Source: Colius striatus
Lineage: Eukaryota > Chordata > Aves > Coliiformes > Coliidae
DNA length: 64,000 nt
Assembly: GCF_028858725.1 (NCBI RefSeq)
Contig: NC_084763.1
Span: forward strand, 20,682,001-20,746,000
Reading direction: 5' to 3'
Shown here: positions 13,171 to 26,200 of the stretch, in pieces
Layout: each line of letters starts with the position of its first letter
How positions within the stretch are numbered: position 1 is the stretch's first letter
Position numbers and translations under genes: made by a program
The notes under the pieces: model-generated
What the model was told of the DNA's origin: nothing
What the model saw: only the letters and a program-made list of their open reading frames with translations
The model's database searches: none

Positions 13171-14571
13171 GGTGCCTGGTCAGCCTGTTTTAATGCCCTC
13201 AACAGAACCAGCCGTTTCTACCTCATTCTTCCTTCTCCCTGCCTTCTCCACTTGTGAGTGGAGAAGTATGTGAGTGGACACATACTGCAATATGTGTGCA
13301 TATTGATGGGAGCCCACATAGGACCAAGTGTCAGAAGGGCTTTGCTAGGGATCTCATAGCAACTCTGGGAATGGAGATAAGTCCAATAGCACATCACACA
13401 GTATGTCCCAGGGTTGAGATTGGGACAGATATGATATGCATCAATGTCATAAAGGGTAACTCTCTCATGAGGATATGACAGGAGTCAGAGATGACAATCC
13501 TGTCTGGCTCACCCATAGTTAAGGAAGCCTTGAGAGCGATATAAAGTGGCCGGTTAGTCAAACCCAGCAGGAACACAAACTCCGGGAGTCTTGTGACTTA
13601 TGCATAGGTTTTGTGGAGTTTTCTTACAAGTTGCAAGAGCATGAAAACATGGCCTAAATATAATGAATAGAGTTACAACTGTACATCACTCAGTCTGAAG
13701 CAAGAGAGTGGATTGCACTATACATGTCAGCAAAGTATTAATATAATAGTTGTATCAGCTCAGGTAGTAAAATATTCCTCATTCCCACCCTTGAGTTTAA
13801 TTTGTTGTTGAGGTATACACCTAAGGTTGAGCATTTCAGCTCATTTAGGGAGTTACAACCCAGCACCATATTAGGGCTACCGTATTCCAAAAGACTGAAC
13901 ATCGCTGTAAATCACAGCTTCCCAGCACATTCAGAGGGAATACGATAACATTGTTCAAACACATATGCAAACAGTGCATCTGCACTGAATAAAGACGAAA
14001 GCTCCACCTGAAATATTTTAAATGTTTGAAAGTAACTTTTAAATGAAAAGGTGTGAATTCTTATTACATGTTTCCAGAAAAGCTTTTTTGTTGCTACTAT
14101 GCTGTACCTTCCTGGGATAAATGTGTGGTTTACAGCATCTACATTGTAATGTATAACATTTTGTACTCACACTTTATGCTGTAACACACGCATAAATACT
14201 TTTTTTGGTTTTTTTTCTCCTTGATCTTCTTTTGGATATAATTTCTTAAGGCTTGTCTACGCAGGAGAAGTTAAGCAGCAGAGCAATTCTGGGATAACTA
14301 CTGTGTGATAGCTCCCTGTAGACACTTCATTGCAATAAAAAAAAAGACTTTATTTGGGAATAATTACTCTGCATTGCGAGTGGAATCATTATTCTAGAAT
14401 AAAAATCAGTCCAATTCCAAGATAAAGCCTATACACCTATTCAACGGTTTTTGTCTGTTTGTTTGGGGGGTGGGCTTTTTACCTCAGAGTATGACTACTG
14501 TAAGAGAATGGATGGAACATTTTTTTTCCCCTGGAATACCTATGTTAGGCTGTTTTTCCTTATAGATAAAG
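13171..14571. other. Intergenic sequence, no gene recognised
   Basis: No protein-like frame. It contains a perfect small inverted repeat at 13243-13266 (10-base arms, 4-base loop). A TTTATT at 14349-14354 reads as AATAAA on the minus strand and could serve the minus-strand exon-like frame to its right. Confidence 0.5.
13243..13266. repeat. Perfect inverted repeat, 10-base arms
   Basis: CTTCTCCACT, spacer TGTG, then AGTGGAGAAG, its exact reverse complement. It can form a short hairpin in DNA or RNA. It is too short for a microRNA precursor, so no function is assigned. Confidence 0.85.
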
Positions 14572-14765
14572 TTATGGTATTGAGTTAAACAAAATCTCTG
14601 TCATCTGGATTCTTGTTAGTTTGAAGTGCAGTTTTTCTCCGTCCAAAGTATTTATGTTGGCAGCCACTAACAGGCTAACAGGCCTTTCCTTGATAAGATT
14701 TTTCCATTCCATGGTAATAGGGGACTTGTCATCCTCAGCATATTCTTCAGATAGGAGATCTGTAG
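14572..14765 (-). other. Possible terminal coding exon, product unknown
   Basis: On the minus strand a pyrimidine-rich stretch ending TCTTCCAG forms a good splice acceptor, and the sequence after it is open for 63 codons to a TAA whose last base is at 14572. The peptide looks protein-like rather than low-complexity: mixed charged and hydrophobic residues with segments such as EEYAEDDKSP and MEWKNLIKERPVSLLVAANI. About 220 bases downstream a minus-strand AATAAA (14349-14354) is followed by a T-rich stretch, as at a poly(A) site. I do not recognise the product and see no upstream partner exon. The frame also extends to an ATG at 14799 without needing splicing. It could be a small unannotated gene, a coding remnant or chance. 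Confidence 0.22.
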
Positions 14766-17700
14766 CTGGAAGACAAAGTGTTATGTTTTGTGGGATCATG
14801 CTAGAAAGTACCTACTTTTTTGTACATCTCTAGCAGAAGAGACCAATTATCTCTGCCTCATAAATCCAGAAAAGTCAAATCATGACTGGCAAACTTACCT
14901 AATAGTGCTTTGTCTCCAAACACTATTTTTTCTCTAAACACAACTCGCTATTTATTTTAAGTGGTTAAGTAACAGAAAAAGATCAGAGAAGGCCATGATA
15001 GTTTGCCTGTTAAGCAAAGCTGAAATTGCTCTCCACCTGGCCAAGATGCAGGCCAGCCACAGGCATCTCTCATGGTCTTTTATCACTGATCTTTCTTCAA
15101 GTTCATTCAAGCATCCCTTACCTCCTGTATTTATGACCTCTCCTGCCTTTGTATTTTAACTGGTTCTGCTTTTGGGCTGTGGGTGGAGTGAAATGTGTAA
15201 AACCACCTGCAAATTTTGCTGTATTTTCATTCAGCTTCAGGAAAAAAGGTTTATTTGGTAATTAAAAACTCTTTTTTGCCTTTCATTGTGTCTAAGCGTT
15301 TCCAGCAGAAACATAAGTCACGCAAACAAATCTATTCCTCATTCATCCTTCTAGCCTGCCTTCTCCTTTTAAAGACATGTAATTCTGTTTCAAGGTAATC
15401 TTCAGAGTCTCTAGGCCTTTCATAATATGGCATTTCATTTCCCTCCTTACCCTTTAGCAATTTTAAGGAGATCTGGCAGCAAAGGCCGTTTCAGGTACAG
15501 AATATGTTCATGACACTAATAGTGTTTAATGCATAGTCCAGTGAATATGTTTAGAGCATCACATGAACCATAAGGAGTTAAATTCAACTGGCTTCACTAT
15601 GAATCAGCTTTATGTGCAGATAAATTGCCAGGCAAAGAGCAAACTGCAAATGTTGCTCCTGATTCTGTGTGCACCAGCATTTTTGGTAATTTTTAAACAT
15701 TCTATATTATCTTTTAAACAACAGATGGTGTTAATAAAATTACAAACCACACCCCATAAAATGCCAAACAGTAATAGCATTTTTCACAGAAATAATACAA
15801 GGTATAATATTTCCACATTTATGAATAGCTGAGCATCAAAATCATTCACATTACAAAAGATAAGACCGAAAATACTCCTTTTCTTTTCTTGGTAATGCAG
15901 CTTCAGTATTTTAGTTAAGATCAATTACTGAGAATAAAATTTGGGTGTGTTTTAACTTGTTCAAAAGTTTTAAAAAATGATAGTTTTTATTTGTTTTGTA
16001 TTAATCTTACTGCAAGTTCAGATGTGCAATGCAAAAAAAATGGGATCTACTTTAAGAAATGGAGTTTGCTTTGAATTGGTTAAAATGAAAGAGATGGATG
16101 ACATGTTAAGTTTTCTGTGAGCTCTGAGTATTGAATTACTTAATAAAGAAAAGTTAAATTTGGCAATCCTAGGTAAGTAATCAGAAAGTAATGAAAACAC
16201 TCTTAAATAGGTGACAAGTCAGAGTTCTATCAAAGGCCAATTCTTATTCCAGGAAAACTCACATTAACTTTGATTGAAGTGAGAGCTTTTGGTATTTCCA
16301 CAGATGGAAAAGAATACAGACTAGTTAATGCAGAGATCTTTATTCAGCTGACATTTTTCAGAAGTTTATAAACTAGATAGAAACAGACTGGCTTTCCCCT
16401 TCAGACTAAATTCGCAGTCTGAATATCACTCCAGGAGAACACTACAGTAGTTTCTCAGCTACAATATGGAGACATATGGACAAAACAAGTGTCTTCTATA
16501 CACTTAGGAGAATGCCACCAAGCCTGTCATCACTTGGGTCATTCAGCACTTCCTCTGCCTATTTTGAGTCCAGCCTGCTGCCTTATCGCATTATGCTGAA
16601 GGGAGAATCTGTTTCTTCTCTCCTCCATCTATCTTTTTGTTATTCATGAGGCAGTCCTCTTCCTCCCAAGAAGCCCAATGATCATGACAGCTCAGCTCCT
16701 TCTCTTGAAGAGAGAAAGCAAAGTGTGTTTGTTAGAGTTGGGCAAGAAGTCTTGTGTTGAGGATCTGAGCATAGCCAGACTACAGCGCAAGGAAGCATGA
16801 ACCCAGTCAGACTCTGCACTTAATTACGGAAAATAGTGATTATGCTGAATGAAAGTGCTGTCTCAGCCAACTGCTGCCAGGTCTACCTGTCTTAAGATGT
16901 TCCAGCAAGGTGTGTGGCTAAATCTTCATAGCTCCACCCTCCTTTCACAGACTCCTGTGGCATGTGTGCGACCTCATTTTATAGTCTCCAGGGCTAGTCC
17001 TCTGAGTGCAGTTTATATGAGTCAAGAGACTCACATTGGCGTTACTGAGATCAGAATCTAGCCATTTGTATGTCTGAGCACATATTCTCCTTGAAATGAG
17101 TTTGTGGTAGCATATTCAGAAATGTTTCGCACTTGGGTTCAGATCTGGTTCCAGCTGGAGTTCCCTTGTAATGTTCCAAATCTCATTAAGTTAATGAGAG
17201 GGTTTTTTTCCAACAATTTCACTGGGATTCCCTGTTTCTGTGCCCACATCCTCTGCTCAGCCAGGGCAAGTGCCAGGAACAAGAGGTCACGCTCCATCCC
17301 AACCACTCCCTTCACCACAGGACACAGGGGTTATCAGGGCAGTCATGACAAAGGTGACTGCTGGTCACTCTCACCTGCCCCTCATGCCTTGCCTTTCCCT
17401 GTTCTGCAGTTTTTTCTCTTTACTGGTGTGATCAGAAACTTGGATTTAGGAACTGGATCTAGGAAACCTGCACATGTAGCAAAGGAAAATTAAACAGGAA
17501 ATGCTACCAAGCTTGAGGAGTGCACACTGACATCACACTGCTGGGAAATGGTGGGACCCCCACATACAGATCAGTTCAATTATTTAACATGTTCTCTCTT
17601 CCTTTCCAAGTGTATTATCAAATTGACATCTCACATTTCTCTGCCTTGCTGGCCACCTCAAAAAAAGGGATGGCAGACAGAAGAGATTGCCCTCAGATGA

Positions 17701-20535
17701 ACTGAGGGATGGCTGGAAACCTTGCATAGCTGGTGACAAAACTGACTTATTTTCATGGAAAGAAGACAGCAGCAATCAGGACAGTCAAACCAGTACCTTC
17801 AATGAGAACTAGATTCACCCACACAAACAAGTTGTATGGACTCAGAGATATGTATCTTCTCATATCCAAATCATATACTTCCTATTAGCACTGCAATTAT
17901 TATACAGACTCGGTAAGAGAAGACAATCTTCCTAAATATTTATTTAGTGTTGATAGAATTGCTTACAAAACCTCTCTCTCATTCTGAGAATCTCTTACAA
18001 GACTCCCTTGTTCCCAAGTTCATTATAGCTACTTATATTATTACTGTAAATCTTTCTAATGCCTCAAATGTTTGGCTCTGAAGAACATTTTTATAATGAG
18101 GGTGGGGCAATGCAAAACTTTTCCTCTCCTAATTCATTGCTAAATTGTATTTGCAAGTTCAAATGCCAGAGTGATGAAATCACAATATTATTCATTGGAT
18201 TTTGTTTGATTATTTGGTAGTGTTGTAGGGAACGTACCTATAAAACAACATGAAAAGCAAAGCAACAGACCTTTAGGGGTTTTCCGGAACTTCTCTTCCG
18301 CACACATCAATTTTATGGTATGACTGTCCTGAAAGATTTATGCTTTGTGTTTTGAGGGCCAGGTTTTAAATGGCTTCACGGAATAAAAATATTAAAATTT
18401 AAATGCAACTTTAAAAATGTGTGTTGGACCTTTGGGCCTTCTGAAGAGGTCAAGTTCAAGACACTTATAAAAAGACCATTCCCAGAGTGACTGCATGGGA
18501 AAGCCTATTAACATTACTGCTTTCCCTTTATTTCCCCTTTGATCATAAAATAAGGTTATGGGTGGCAAAAGCTGTAATGGTGGGAAGATCCCAAATAGGA
18601 TAGTATGATTTAATCTACTGAATCAAAAAAAAAAAACACTCCACAAATTGCCAACAACAATGTGGTGGGATACCAAGCAATAGTATGAAAAATCCCTTGC
18701 TAAGGAGAAACAAAACCAAAACATCAATAACAACAACAACAACAACAACGAAAAAACAGCCCTGTTCAACTCCACAATATAAATAAAGTTTAACAAAAAA
18801 AAAAAAAGAAAAAGAAAGAGCATTTTACTTCTTTAATTAAATCTCATTTTGTCCATATGACAAAAAACATAACCATTATTTAAAGAGTTCCTAAATCCTG
18901 AGTAAAAATAAACAAGCTGTGCATTGGCCTTAAGAAATAACAAAGGAAAATTAGCAGTTTATGCTAGGGACGTGACTCAAAATCTCCATATTCCATATGG
19001 AGAATACTGAAGCCTTCCTTTTCCTACTTCTGCAGGCCTAATAGTGACAGTGACAGATTTAGGAGAAGAGAGGGAGAATATATCTCTGCATGAGCATTTC
19101 TGGGCTCATTTTCATTCAAACAAACTGGCTTTTGACTTGTTATATATGTTTTATTCTAAAAGCTGGGGGCTTTTTCTCAATTTTACTGTATGAGGTAAAA
19201 TTTAGAAAATACACTATATGAACTGTCTTCTCTTCCTTCTCTTCCTTTTTAATGTGTTGGTGTCAAAAGGTCCCTATCACAAAAGAGACTCAAGCTCATT
19301 GATTTTAAATAGTCCCACATAAATAAAAGCAAAATTTGGCTCCAAACATCTCTAGCAGAAAACCCAGTTATTGTCATGAATATCTTAAGTGTAATCATTT
19401 TTCTTTTAATTAACATTCTAAAGAGAAGAGGAAGTTGAAAACCCAGATAAATCTGTTATGAGTCAATTAAGAAGCCAGGATTAGCATATGCAATCAAGAT
19501 GGGTGCAGCAAGATTTCATGGAAGAGTTCATGAGGAAGCAACCAGGATGTATCATTTGCATGGGCAACCTCCTTGGTTTGTGTTCTCTCAACCTCAGTAT
19601 TGTTGACCTGACTCACTGCAAGAGTATTGCCAAGCAGTAGCAAACCATGATTTCATTTTCCTGCTTGCACGGGTACAACTTACCTTGACATGCAGTGTTA
19701 AAAAAGACAAATCATATGAACAGTGTTGGTCCTTTTCTTATATCTGCAGGTACTCTTCAAAAAAAAACCCTCTTTCTAAGCCCAGTCGTATGAATACCAT
19801 CAGTAGATACTGCTGACTGTCCTATTCTTCCTTGATCAGACAGATAATACTGAATACCCCTCAGGGACTACAGTAGGATACTTCACACAGATCACCTGAG
19901 CAACGGTGAACAAACTTTATCAGGGGGTGGTGTTTAGTGGAAGATGTAAAGGGGGTTGATGAACTCATATCCATTACTATCAGACAAGCATTTATATTCT
20001 AAAGCCAATGTCAAATTTACAAGAGAATGTAACTTTTTTTTTTTTTAGTAAAACAAAAAAAAAATTACATGAACTTTATGGGTACAAAGTCTGAAACCTT
20101 TAACATTTTTTGATTATTTTAGAATCAGGTCACCATGGAGAATCTACAAATCCACTATCTATGGTGGATCTTTTCTACAAATAAACTGAAGGCCTGAGTC
20201 TCCTGGGACAAAAAGTTAACTTTCTCCTAACTTCACATTTCATTGAAAGAAGAATTCAAGGTTTTTAAAATACAATACTGAATGGAAATAAAAATAACTT
20301 CAGTTGTCCATGGCACTTAAAATTTAGCATAGCTACTGAACTCATTTCCAATATATGGCACGATTTTGCTTAGATCTACAGACTGAGGCAGTTTGATGGA
20401 AATTAAACAATTGTTCATAAATCTCAAGACTCAGTTACTATGGCTGATGAGAATGCATACACCTAATGCCAGTTCAGAAGACCATTTGTTTTGCAATGAA
20501 TAGAACCTGAGCCTATAACATGAAGAAATAGTTCT
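14766..20535. other. AT-rich intergenic sequence, no gene recognised
   Basis: No supported gene. An (AAC)7 microsatellite lies at 18729-18749 and an A-run at 18795-18807. The stretch around 15540-15830 has evenly mixed, non-repetitive AT-rich sequence of the kind often seen in conserved non-coding elements, but conservation cannot be judged from one sequence. Confidence 0.55.
18729..18749. repeat. (AAC)7 microsatellite
   Basis: Seven perfect AAC units, then degenerate A-rich sequence. Confidence 0.9.
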
Positions 20536-21023
20536 GGACTCCTCAGCTCAAGAGGGACAGAGAACTTCTGGGGAGAGTCCAGCACAGGGCCACCAAGATG
20601 ATCAGAGGACTGGAGCATCTTTCATACAAGGAAAGGCTGCGGGAACTGAGGCTGTTTAGTCTGGAGAAGAGGAGATTGAGGGGAGATCCTATTAACATTT
20701 ACAAATATCTAAATAGTGGGTGTCAGGAGGTTGGGACATCCCTTTTTTCTGTAGTAGCTAGCAACAGGACAAGGGGTAATGGGATGAAGCTGGAACACAA
20801 AAAGTTCCACTTAAATAAAAGAAAAGCTATTTCACTGTTCAGGTGAGGGAGCAGTGGAACAGGCTGCCCAGAGGGGTTGGAGTCTCCTTCCTTGGAGGTC
20901 TTCAAGACCCACCTGGACATGTTCCTATGCGACCTGATCTAGGTGAACCTGCTTCTGCAGGGGGGTTGGACTAGATGAGCTCTAAAGGTCCCTTCCAACC
21001 CCTACCATTCTATGACTCTATGA
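20536..21023 (+). mobile_element. CR1 non-LTR retrotransposon, 5'-truncated copy
   Basis: About 490 bases match the 3' part of an avian CR1 LINE in sense orientation. Landmarks are the block reading GLEHLSYKERLRELRLFSLEKRRLRGD (20604-20684, the end of the reverse-transcriptase ORF), the GNGMKLEH segment, the GGAACAGGCTGCCCAGAG block near 20853, the TTGGACTAGATGAGCTC block near 20966, and the terminal ATTCTATGACTCTATGA at 21007-21023. CR1 ends in short 8-base ATTCTATG-type repeats rather than poly(A), as here. The reading frame is closed by a stop after codon 82, so the copy is dead. The 5' truncation is typical of CR1 copies. It is the only interspersed repeat I can name in the window and the strongest sign that the genome is avian. 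Confidence 0.95.
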
Positions 21024-23183
21024 AATAAGAAAAACTGAATTTCAGCTGCCAAAGACAAAGCTGTGTTAGGAGAAGCTCATATCTGCTTTTGCTGAACTTC
21101 ATATTCAGTAGTTACAATAAGTTTTGTACAACATCACTTTTCCTCATATTGACTAGGATTTATATTGATATTAGTTTATTACAAGATATGATCCCTTCAA
21201 ATTCAGCAAAGAATATCAAACTATTTCACAAACATACTTTCCTAATTTGAAGTTTCCTAAAACAAAACATAATGCTGAGGGATTTTTTTGTTTTCTAAAA
21301 CACTCTGCACAATTGGAACTATTTAAGTGGATATGAAATATGGCATGGCTCTGACAATGCAGTAAAGACAGATCCTTCTTTTAAGACAGAAACTTCAAAG
21401 TATCAAAAGAAACACATCTACTCGATCTTTTTTTCTCTTCCTGAATCTTGCTCCATAATATTTTTCTACATTATAGTCCATCTAAAAGGAAAAAAAAAGA
21501 GTAACGAACACTGCACATCAGAAATGCTCTACATGGACTACATTTTTAGAGGGTGTAAATACATTAGAATATATCAATGTATATGAACAAATTAGGGTAG
21601 AAGGGTGTGTTTCAGAGGCTTTTCAATGTGTGCACAATATTAAAATCTGTCTGAGATCTCTTTGGAGAAAGCAACAATTATATTTCTTATTAAAGAATAT
21701 GCAATTACAGCCCTCTTTACACTTCCTGCTTCCTTCAACAATGAAGACCTGTCTGCATTGAAGATTATAAAGTCCTGCACTGTTTCACTAGGTCACCAGA
21801 CTAAACAGGTCAATCCACTTTCACAGCAATTTATTCCAGATTTTCTCTTTTGGTCCAACTTCTTTTATAGTAAAACTGGGCCTCACTGGAGATTTACAGC
21901 ATTGTCACTGAAAGAGAGTCAGCCTCTGTAAAATCAAACAGAATGCTGTTTAAACACCAAAAACTTTTGTGAGGTCCCCAACACACTACTCCCATGTCTA
22001 TTATCTTTAAAATCTTCATCAGGCACTCAAAAATATGATCTTCAGAAATCCCAGTTTTCCACTGAAGTTACTACATCCATAGCTGGTGCAAACATTTTAT
22101 GTACTAAACCATTATTTTATCCATTTTGTTTATGGCATTTGTCTGTCATCACAGAAACCAGAAAGTCTACAGTTTAGATTTCTCAGGATCATAAATGGTT
22201 TGATTAAACTACAGATGTTAATTAAGACCCAAATCTGTATCTTCATGCATAGCCAGAATAACCAGCTTGTTAGCTAGGGAAAGCCCATGATATTTAGAAT
22301 ATTCCATATTGTAGGAGGCAGATCACAAATGGAAGAGATCCAGGGCAGCTTTGCAACCTCTTCAGTTGTATCACAGAGGTTTGGGGAAAGAGGGAAGGAA
22401 ACATTCATGGGACAAACCATCTGACCGGTGCTCATATATCCTATATGTCGCAAAAACAGTGAGTTAACCCTGTAGTAGGGGAGATCTGTGCACTGGACTG
22501 TTGTCATATTGTTATCTCTTTTTTAAGAGAAATATATTGTCCTCTGATTTTGGAAATTTTTTAAGGAGAAATAAGCATCATTGAGTATCATTACACTTTT
22601 TCTAAAAAAGGTCCAAATTTTAGTAGGTATTTTCATTTAAATTTAGTTAAATTACATTAAAATGTGATTCTAACTTCGGATCCCACAGGACTCAAAGTAT
22701 TATGAGTGTCCAGCCATGCTAGCTTTTCAGGCTTCTAATGGGAAACATTTACAGTGAGAATTTTCATTATAAATAATATGCAATTCAACAGTTTGCTGTG
22801 CTGTCCTTTGTGAAAGAAAATAAAAATGGACCAGAAACTCCACCAAGAGAATAGTTACTAGCAGATACTACGTATTGGTGTTAATATGAAACTGACTGTT
22901 ATGAATAAACAGATACTGATTTATATGGCTTATGGCCTAATCCTATAAAGGATTCTTGCACTCCAAAAATTTTGGTGCTCCAATACTGGATTTTTCAGCC
23001 CATGATACCCTACCAGGTATCCAGTATCGTGTTTTAAAAGTGTGACTTTCCTGCAGTGTACATGGAGAGACACCTGAGCAGCCTGGAAAACAGCCAGCAC
23101 AGTGTGTCTTGACCTCAATGTATGCTGACTGGAATTAGCCAGGGAAAAAAAAAAGGTTTGTCCCAAATTTAAAATCCTGCTTC

Positions 23184-23245
23184 CCTCTAAAGTCGGGGCT
23201 CTACCTGAGGGTTACCTCTAAAGACAGGGCTCTACCCAGGGCTGT
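23184..23245. repeat. 31-base tandem duplication, two diverged copies
   Basis: Copies 23184-23214 and 23215-23245 share the blocks CCTCTAAAG and GGGCTCTACC in the same positions. The unit has diverged at several places, so the duplication is not recent. Confidence 0.75.
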
Positions 23246-26200
23246 CTGAGAGATGCCTCAATCCACTCAGTATCTACACCCTGATTATTTTTATGAAAAT
23301 AGGTTCCTGTGATCTTTCCTTCAAAACTTATGTTTTATTAAAACATAGCTGGAGGAGAAGCTGGCTTCCCATCTCCCTCTGTATAACAACTCTGTGATTA
23401 GAGCACTCACGCAATCATGGGATTCATATCTCCTGCCCTGAAAGGCCACAATTCACAACTCCTCTCACCTCAGGGAGGATTCTGACCATCAGGCTGAAGG
23501 CTGTTCTAGAAAAGGCAGTCGACCCTTCTGCTAAAACAGTGCCCCTGAGCACAAACAAATTCATGATTCCTCAGATCATAATCTAATGTTTACATTATCC
23601 CCAGGTCTGGGGCACACATTGAGTTTTCTTGGGATTATTTCTGTCTTTACTATGTGAAATTGTTGTGTAATACGCACACTAACCCAATCAAAAAAAAAAA
23701 GAAAAACACAAAACAAAAACAAACCCAAACCCAACAAACAACAGAAACCCTAAAACCCAATGTCCTGGGAGTAAGCACCATCATTACCATCATGACCCTG
23801 CTGCATTTTATCAAGAAGCTGGTTGTGTCAGTGAGTTTAGAGCGTGCTCCAGCAGTGTCCAGGAGGTCAAGCCAATCTTCACTTTAGGTGTAGGATTCTC
23901 ATGGTCCTTGATTCTAGAGGACTTGGGCATGAGCACTCCTGAAAAGCTGCTTGGAAACCTCACCTAGAAAACGAACTAACTCCGAGGCATGAATCATGAG
24001 AGGCAAACGTAGCACTTTTGAGGTTTTGGCAACTGTTTAGCAGAGGTTTTCTGAATTACACCTGTTTGCTCACATGGTTGAATTCCACCCAAGTCAGTAT
24101 GCCACACACATTCAGACCCTCCTATTGACCAAAACACGAGTATTGACAGAGACATTTTTGTGCTCACCAAAATATCTTTTTATTTATGAAAAAAACCATC
24201 AGCAATTGCAGAGGACAGTTAACATTGAAAGCATTGTTACTTTCACAGAATAATCCTTGTCATAGCTCAGCTGATAGAATTGTTATTTAAAGTACACCTA
24301 TGGCTAGGAATCATTTTGCAAGGCTTAGGTCTTTACTAAAACTGCCCTGTCGACAACTCCAAAAGGAGGAACTGTGCTAAATCCAATTTTCACTTCACAA
24401 TATTCTTGAGGTGAAAATATAATTTTGTGGAAGTAAAATGTTTATTTTGACATTATAACAAATGTCTTTCACTCCACGACAGAAACATTAGCATGAGGCT
24501 CTACTAACTAAATGCAGTGAACTGCAGACCAAAGACACATTGCTTTAAAACGTCCTTATTTTGGTCACGTTCTGTTTAGGCCTTTAAAAAAATCTTTACA
24601 TTTCTAATGACGAGATGTACTTGTGTCTCTAAATAGCTCAGCAGTGAAACATTTGTACATATGAGCAGGAAAAGCCTTACCATTGGACTTCACAGGACTA
24701 CAAGAAAAAAAGGTGATTTTCACTTACGTGCTGCATTTTCATAAGCCTATTTACTAAGATCTAGGGGCACACCTTGTAACTCCTAGTTAGGTATTCAGAA
24801 TAGCAACACGACTATAAGTTAAATATAATTTGTAAAATATATGCCATATTTGTTAAAAAAATGCATGTAGTCAGAATCATATGATGATTTAATTTGCATA
24901 GATGTAAAACCAGAATTTATTATACACAACCTATATTCGTAAAAGTAGACAGTCACCTGGTTTCTCTTCACTGGTTTAACCTGGCAGTCCCTCACTAGAG
25001 GCAACAGAATTTTTAAAAGTAGCCAAGACAAACCAGACACCAAGGGGAAGGAGAAAAGAAGAACAGACAATGTGCAGGAAAAGTGATGCACACAAATATT
25101 AACACAATCCCATGCAATCTTTCAAAAATGATTAATTTTAGACTGAAAGAAGAGAGGGCAGTCAGCCAAAACAGAAGTTAGTTTGATGTCATTGATGAAC
25201 CTGCAACAAGTTGATATTCTCTTATGTACTACAAAACATTTAAGATGAAATCTACAGGCTGTAGTTTACTTTTTTAGGTAATCAAAGATCTCTTGATGTG
25301 GAGCAAAAAGTAGTTACCATCTTGGGCAGAAGCTGAATGGATTGAGGTAGTGTGTAGCATCAGGGCCTGGAAACATAAACCTTCAGTGAATGACTGGAAG
25401 AAACTTCAGCCAGTCTGGAGATGAACTGGAGAATTTGTTATTATTGACATGATGCTCATTTCAGTGAACAACTTTTCAGGAGACATTGAGGTAGTGACAG
25501 GGCATAGGCCTAAGCTCAGGAGGTTGATGTGTAACTGACAAAGAGAAGAATAATCAAGAGTGCAGAAATATGCTGAAAGCAGCAGCCCTATGCAGAAAAA
25601 GACAGTCTTCCACTTAACCACCAGTAAGATGAAACATCAGACAAGGTTATCGTACAGCTGATAATGGCCACTTGCATTTAAAATACACACAGAAGGCCAC
25701 TTCAGCATGCTTGTATTTGTTAACTGCCATTTTTGTCTACGACAGATTATGCTAATACCAGTTGGAAAGTAGTTACTCAAAACAAGTCTTAACATTTCAT
25801 CCAGCATCTGACATAGTTTTATAAAACTTAGGCTGTGGTTTTTGTATGTTAAGAGGGGAAAAAAAAGACCAAAACATTATTTCCAGTTCAGAGGTGCTCA
25901 GCTTAAAGCAAACCATGAAGAAGGCAAGCAATCATAAGAAGTGCTAGGTGTCATGTAGTTTTTCACTGCTACAGCATTAGCCATACTACAAACTGGAAGT
26001 AAACTGTACTTGATAAGGTCCATATTACTTCGGAACAACATTAAGTATCTGAGCATTACTGAGAGTACTGATAATTTCAGGCAGAAAGTGGCCTTTCTAT
26101 CAGCCATGGATCAACATAACTCTCAGTATGCACACGTTCATGCTGTGTTTCTTCTTAATAATGAAGATTTCATTTAGAGCCCTAGTTAACATCAGATACA

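Noticed and set aside
20598..20846. 82-codon frame resembling reverse-transcriptase C-terminus
   Set aside because: Not an independent gene: it is the decayed ORF2 end of the CR1 copy.
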